From a bacterium (GTDB lineage Bacteria > Bacillota > Clostridia > Oscillospirales > Acutalibacteraceae): a stretch of 8,826 bases of DNA. The notes beneath the pieces were generated by a model. It was not told the origin of the DNA, did not search any database, and saw only the letters and a program-made list of their open reading frames with translations. Positions 6,007-8,826 of the stretch are shown here, one piece after another. A program made the position numbers and the translations under genes. The stretch is from contig JAHKZS010000231.1 of assembly GCA_020626545.1 (NCBI GenBank), positions 1-8,826 on the forward strand. The letters are read 5' to 3'. The first letter of the stretch is position 1. Each line of letters starts with the position of its first letter.

Positions 6007-6558
6007 ATGAGGAAATCTCTTTTTAATTTTATGGAGCTGAGCGGAATAATATTCTGTATGATATTAGTGAGCCTGCTCAGAAATTTGTATGTGTTTCTAA
6101 AAGGCAGCACGGCGGGGATTTTGTTCGGTTCGGTGAATTCGAGTATTTGGGAACAGCTAAAACCGATTATCCTGGTATATATAATGTACGGTTTGGCGGA
6201 GCTTATGACAGCACGTCCGTATTTTCGACAGTTTGTATGCGCTAAAGCGATTGGAGTTTACGTCTGCGTTTTAGTATATATTCTGTTTTCGCGGATTATT
6301 CCCGTCGAGTATAGCGAGCCTGTGACTCTCGCGGCTCTGGGAATCGGATTTATACTATCGAAAACTCTAACGCTGTGGGATAAGGATATTTCGGGATTTT
6401 TCTCCGTAGCATGTCTTATGTTGCTGCTTATTTTTATAATGTATTTTTCTTTCAGCGCCTTTCCGCCTAAGCTCGATCTTTTTCTCGACAAAAACAGCGG
6501 TATGTACGGTATTATCCCGGATTATATAGATATAGGAGCGCACGCGCTTAGCGGTTAG
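6007..6558 (+). CDS. DUF6512-like integral membrane protein
   Basis: A 183-residue multi-span membrane protein of unknown function. It resembles the DUF6512 family as I remember it: a GSVNSSIWEQLK stretch (41-52) after the first helix, and near the end an FPPKLDLF segment (152-159) leading into D161 and GMYG (165-168). Hydrophobic segments at about 8-27, 52-70, 82-102, 106-122 and 134-152 suggest five helices. AGGAG at 5995-5999 sits 7 nt from the ATG at 6007, whereas an in-frame TTG at 6001 would be only 1 nt away, so ATG is chosen. Codon use (more ATA, AGG, TTG and CTG than in the surface-protein gene) suggests low expression. The stop codon lies inside the AGG-rich repeat. The family assignment is from memory of the motif, not from a search. 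Confidence 0.7.
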   Translation: MRKSLFNFMELSGIIFCMILVSLLRNLYVFLKGSTAGILFGSVNSSIWEQLKPIILVYIMYGLAELMTARPYFRQFVCAKAIGVYVCVLVYILFSRIIPVEYSEPVTLAALGIGFILSKTLTLWDKDISGFFSVACLMLLLIFIMYFSFSAFPPKLDLFLDKNSGMYGIIPDYIDIGAHALSG

Positions 6559-6595
6559 GAATTAGGATTTAGGGTGTAGGATGTAGGATTTAGGC
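6555..6595 (+). repeat. Short AGG-rich direct repeats
   Basis: The word TAGGATTTAGG occurs at 6563-6573 and 6585-6595, with related TTAGGA and TGTAGGA words between and before. The array overlaps the stop codon of the DUF6512-like gene and fills the start of the gap to rlmB. It looks like one arm of a dispersed intergenic repeat; the complementary arm is not found in this window. Confidence 0.6.
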
Positions 6596-6641
6596 GAATT
6601 TTAATATAATTCTTATTAAAAATTATTAAAGGCTAAAGCTT

Positions 6642-6650
6642 TGTTATACT
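6642..6650 (+). promoter_or_regulatory. Extended -10 promoter of rlmB
   Basis: TGTTATACT is identical to the element before the PAP2 gene and has no good -35. Transcription would start near 6657, giving a leader of about 40 nt ending in the AAGGAAG ribosome binding site (6683-6689). Confidence 0.55.
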
Positions 6651-6695
6651 ATAAAATGGTATATTATGATAACGAATTAGATAAGGAAGTAATAT

Positions 6696-7442
6696 ATGGA
6701 AACTCCGAAAAAGAAAGACGATATAGTAATCGGAAGAAATCCCGTAAGCGAAGCCTTAAGAGGCGGACGTGAGATTGACCGTATACTTGTAGCCAAAGGC
6801 GAGAAGAACGGCGCTATAGTCGGAATACTCGCTAAAGCTAAGAAAAAGAATATACCGATTAAGGAAGTCGATGTAAAAAAACTCGACTACGCTTCGGGCC
6901 ACTCAAATCACCAGGGCATAATCGCCTATACTGCTGTTAAGGAGTACGCTTCGGTAGACGATATCTTTAACCTCGCCGAAGAAAGAGGCGAAAAGCCGTT
7001 TATCGTTGTACTCGACGAGATAGAAGATCCCCATAACTTAGGCGCGATTATCCGTACCGCCGAGTGCGCGGGAGTTCACGGCGTAATAATTCCGAAACGC
7101 AGAAGCGTCGGGCTGAGTTTTGCTGTTTCCAAGGCATCCGCGGGAGCGGTCGAGTATGTTCCAGTGGCGAGGGTTACTAATATAAGTAATACTATAGAAC
7201 AGCTTAAAAAGCGCGGCGTATGGGTATACGGCGCGGATATGAACGGAACGGATTATAACGACTGCGATTTCAGCGGAGCGACAGCTCTTGTTATCGGGAA
7301 CGAAGGGAAGGGTATAAGCCGTCTTGTCCGCGAAAAATGCGACGAGATTGTATCGCTCCCGATGAAAGGTAAGATTAATTCGCTTAACGCTTCGGTAGCC
7401 GCGGGAGTGCTTATGTACGCGGTTGCCTCTAAAAAGGATTGA
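6696..7442 (+). CDS. rlmB: 23S rRNA (guanosine-2'-O-)-methyltransferase RlmB, SpoU family
   Basis: A 248-residue enzyme, close to the usual family length, that uses S-adenosylmethionine to methylate a ribose 2'-OH in 23S rRNA (G2251 in E. coli numbering). An N-terminal substrate-binding domain (about 8-82) precedes the SPOUT trefoil-knot domain (about 100-245). The three SpoU motifs are clear: motif 1 around D111-P-H-N114 with R120, motif 2 VIGNEGKG (199-206, E203), and motif 3 SLNASVAAG (229-237, N231). The start is the ATG at 6696, 6 nt after AAGGAAG. The next gene begins 4 nt after the stop, so the two are probably co-transcribed. A paralogous TrmH-family methyltransferase with another rRNA/tRNA target cannot be fully excluded, but the length and N-terminal domain fit RlmB. 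Confidence 0.93.
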   Translation: METPKKKDDIVIGRNPVSEALRGGREIDRILVAKGEKNGAIVGILAKAKKKNIPIKEVDVKKLDYASGHSNHQGIIAYTAVKEYASVDDIFNLAEERGEKPFIVVLDEIEDPHNLGAIIRTAECAGVHGVIIPKRRSVGLSFAVSKASAGAVEYVPVARVTNISNTIEQLKKRGVWVYGADMNGTDYNDCDFSGATALVIGNEGKGISRLVREKCDEIVSLPMKGKINSLNASVAAGVLMYAVASKKD

Positions 7443-7446
7443 TTAG

Positions 7447-8826
7447 ATGAGAAATAAAAAACAAAAGCCGGAACATCAGGTTTTCGATTCACAAAAAATA
7501 AATATTTCCTCGGAAACGGTCGATACTAACGAGAAAGAGTTTCGACTTGAGCAGATTCTCGCCGAAACGAGATATATTTCCGAGCGGGACGCTATGCGTA
7601 AAGCCGCCGAAAAGTACGGCGTTCGTCCCGAAATGGATGAGATTTTCAGTACAGCCGATAAGAAAATAAGGCTTACTAACAATAACCCTCTCGATATGGA
7701 TAAAGAGGAACCACCCGCCGAGGAAAACTCAATTCAGGGTGAGAAAAACGTAGCTACTATGCAGGCGGAAATGCTTATGGACTCGGAAGATGAGGAAGAA
7801 AGCGTAATAAACCTCACTCCCGAGATTCCCGAGGACGCTGAAATCGCCGAGGATGTTATCGAAGATACGCCCGTGTTTTCCGAAGTTGATCCGGAAATCG
7901 GAACGATGTTCAGCTCTGATGACGGAACGCTGGATATTCTTAAGGACAAGCCTTCGACGAATATCGCGCGCGACGATAATTACGAGAAAAAATTCGGAGT
8001 AAAAAAACCTAAACCGGACGCTAAGACTATCCGCTCAAAAGTCCCCGTGTATAAAGAGGATGACGAAATCGAAAAGCTCCACGTTAAAGCGGGAAGATTT
8101 TCCGAAGTTGTAAAGGGCGAATACGAACAGTATCTTCGCTCTAAAAACCCCTCGATTTCTCAGGTTATTAAGCAGGAGATGGCTAAGGTCGAGAATATAA
8201 CTCGAGACGGGGATACTCGTACCCGAAAGGAAAAGGTGCTTTCGGCTGTAGTCGGAATTTTCTCTAACGATAACTCCGATGACTCCGATTTACCTGTGGA
8301 CCAGGTTGTTACCGTCGAAGATTATACCGGCGAAGAAGATAAACGCAGTATTTTTTACGAGCTAAATCTTAATATAAGAAAGCTGTTTGTAAGAAGTGTG
8401 TTTATGGGGATTATAACTTTTGTACAGCTTATTTTAACTGTGTTTGTCGGAATTTTTCCCGACACTCTCCTTAACGCTATACCCAATTCGCCGATTATTT
8501 ACGCTATAATAAACCTGCTTGTTGCGGGTTCGGTTATATTCGTAAACCGAGTAACCATCTACTCGGGACTTATTCCGCTTGTAAAGCTAAAGGGCAACTC
8601 GGATACCGCGCTTGCGATAGCGTCTATCGGTATGGGGCTTCAAAGCTTAATCTCGATGTTCAGACTTGTCGGCCAGACTAAATTCGAAATCCAGTTCTAC
8701 TCGATAATCGTATCTATCGGCTTCCTCTGTAACTGTATCGGCAAGCTGATGATGGTGCTCAGGGTTAAGGATAACTTTAAGTTTATCTCGAGTGAAACTC
8801 CGAGCAGAGCGGTTAAGATTTATACA
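7447..8826 (+). CDS. Large membrane protein with acidic N-terminal region, 3' end outside window
   Basis: An uninterrupted frame of 460 codons runs from the ATG at 7447 to the window end with no stop, so the C-terminus is missing. AAAGGA (7433-7438) lies 8 nt before the ATG, inside the end of rlmB; only 4 nt separate the genes, which points to one operon and translational coupling. Residues 1-310 are highly charged and rich in Asp/Glu (an acidic core near 80-180), without a recognisable domain, probably cytosolic and partly disordered. Four hydrophobic segments follow, at about 318-338, 349-369, 388-408 and 417-438, so the protein becomes an integral membrane protein. I do not recognise the family. 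Codon use matches rlmB, which supports a real native gene. The missing part may hold the functional domain. Confidence 0.85.
   Translation, partial: MRNKKQKPEHQVFDSQKINISSETVDTNEKEFRLEQILAETRYISERDAMRKAAEKYGVRPEMDEIFSTADKKIRLTNNNPLDMDKEEPPAEENSIQGEKNVATMQAEMLMDSEDEEESVINLTPEIPEDAEIAEDVIEDTPVFSEVDPEIGTMFSSDDGTLDILKDKPSTNIARDDNYEKKFGVKKPKPDAKTIRSKVPVYKEDDEIEKLHVKAGRFSEVVKGEYEQYLRSKNPSISQVIKQEMAKVENITRDGDTRTRKEKVLSAVVGIFSNDNSDDSDLPVDQVVTVEDYTGEEDKRSIFYELNLNIRKLFVRSVFMGIITFVQLILTVFVGIFPDTLLNAIPNSPIIYAIINLLVAGSVIFVNRVTIYSGLIPLVKLKGNSDTALAIASIGMGLQSLISMFRLVGQTKFEIQFYSIIVSIGFLCNCIGKLMMVLRVKDNFKFISSETPSRAVKIYT

Noticed and set aside
6561..6595. Telomere-like TTTAGGG repeat
   Set aside because: Only one exact TTTAGGG is present, in a bacterial gene context; the units are irregular.

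Overview
The window looks like chromosomal DNA from a low-to-moderate GC, Gram-positive anaerobe of the class Clostridia, most likely a Ruminococcus-like Oscillospiraceae member. The reasons are an LPKTG-anchored fibro-slime/SpaA-type surface protein, a sortase, strong GGAGG ribosome binding sites, two TTG starts, AT-rich intergenic DNA with A-tracts, and a DUF6512-type membrane protein. The genus is inferred from style, not from a marker gene. All six genes lie on the + strand.

Region 1 (1-4962) is a cell-surface module. An AT-rich leader (1-303) holds three 21-bp repeats with phased A-tracts, a perfect 13-bp stem hairpin and an extended -10 promoter. It drives a 1206-residue secreted protein with a fibro-slime domain, a Thr/Pro repeat linker, isopeptide-type pilin domains and an LPKTG wall anchor, closed by a UUCG-loop terminator. 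After a MITE-like inverted-repeat segment with a 46-nt nested hairpin, a sortase with its own good promoter follows. The simplest reading is that this sortase anchors or polymerises the neighbouring protein.

Region 2 (4963-5630) is a short PAP2-type lipid phosphatase gene with a complete catalytic signature and its own terminator. Its likely substrate is undecaprenyl or another prenyl/lipid diphosphate.

Region 3 (5582-6006) is 425 bases without a gene, very AT-rich. It holds an imperfect inverted repeat whose two 26-nt arms each carry a pair of DnaA-box-like sequences (one is a perfect TTATCCACA). This is the most unusual stretch in the window: a candidate DnaA-binding locus, either an origin or a DnaA-titrating/regulatory site.

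Region 4 (6007-8826) has a DUF6512-like membrane protein, an AGG-rich short repeat, then rlmB (23S rRNA 2'-O-methyltransferase). Four bases after rlmB starts a long open frame that runs off the window end. It encodes an acidic, probably disordered cytosolic region of about 310 residues followed by at least four membrane segments. I do not recognise its family.

No tRNA, rRNA, CRISPR array, transposase or phage gene is visible.
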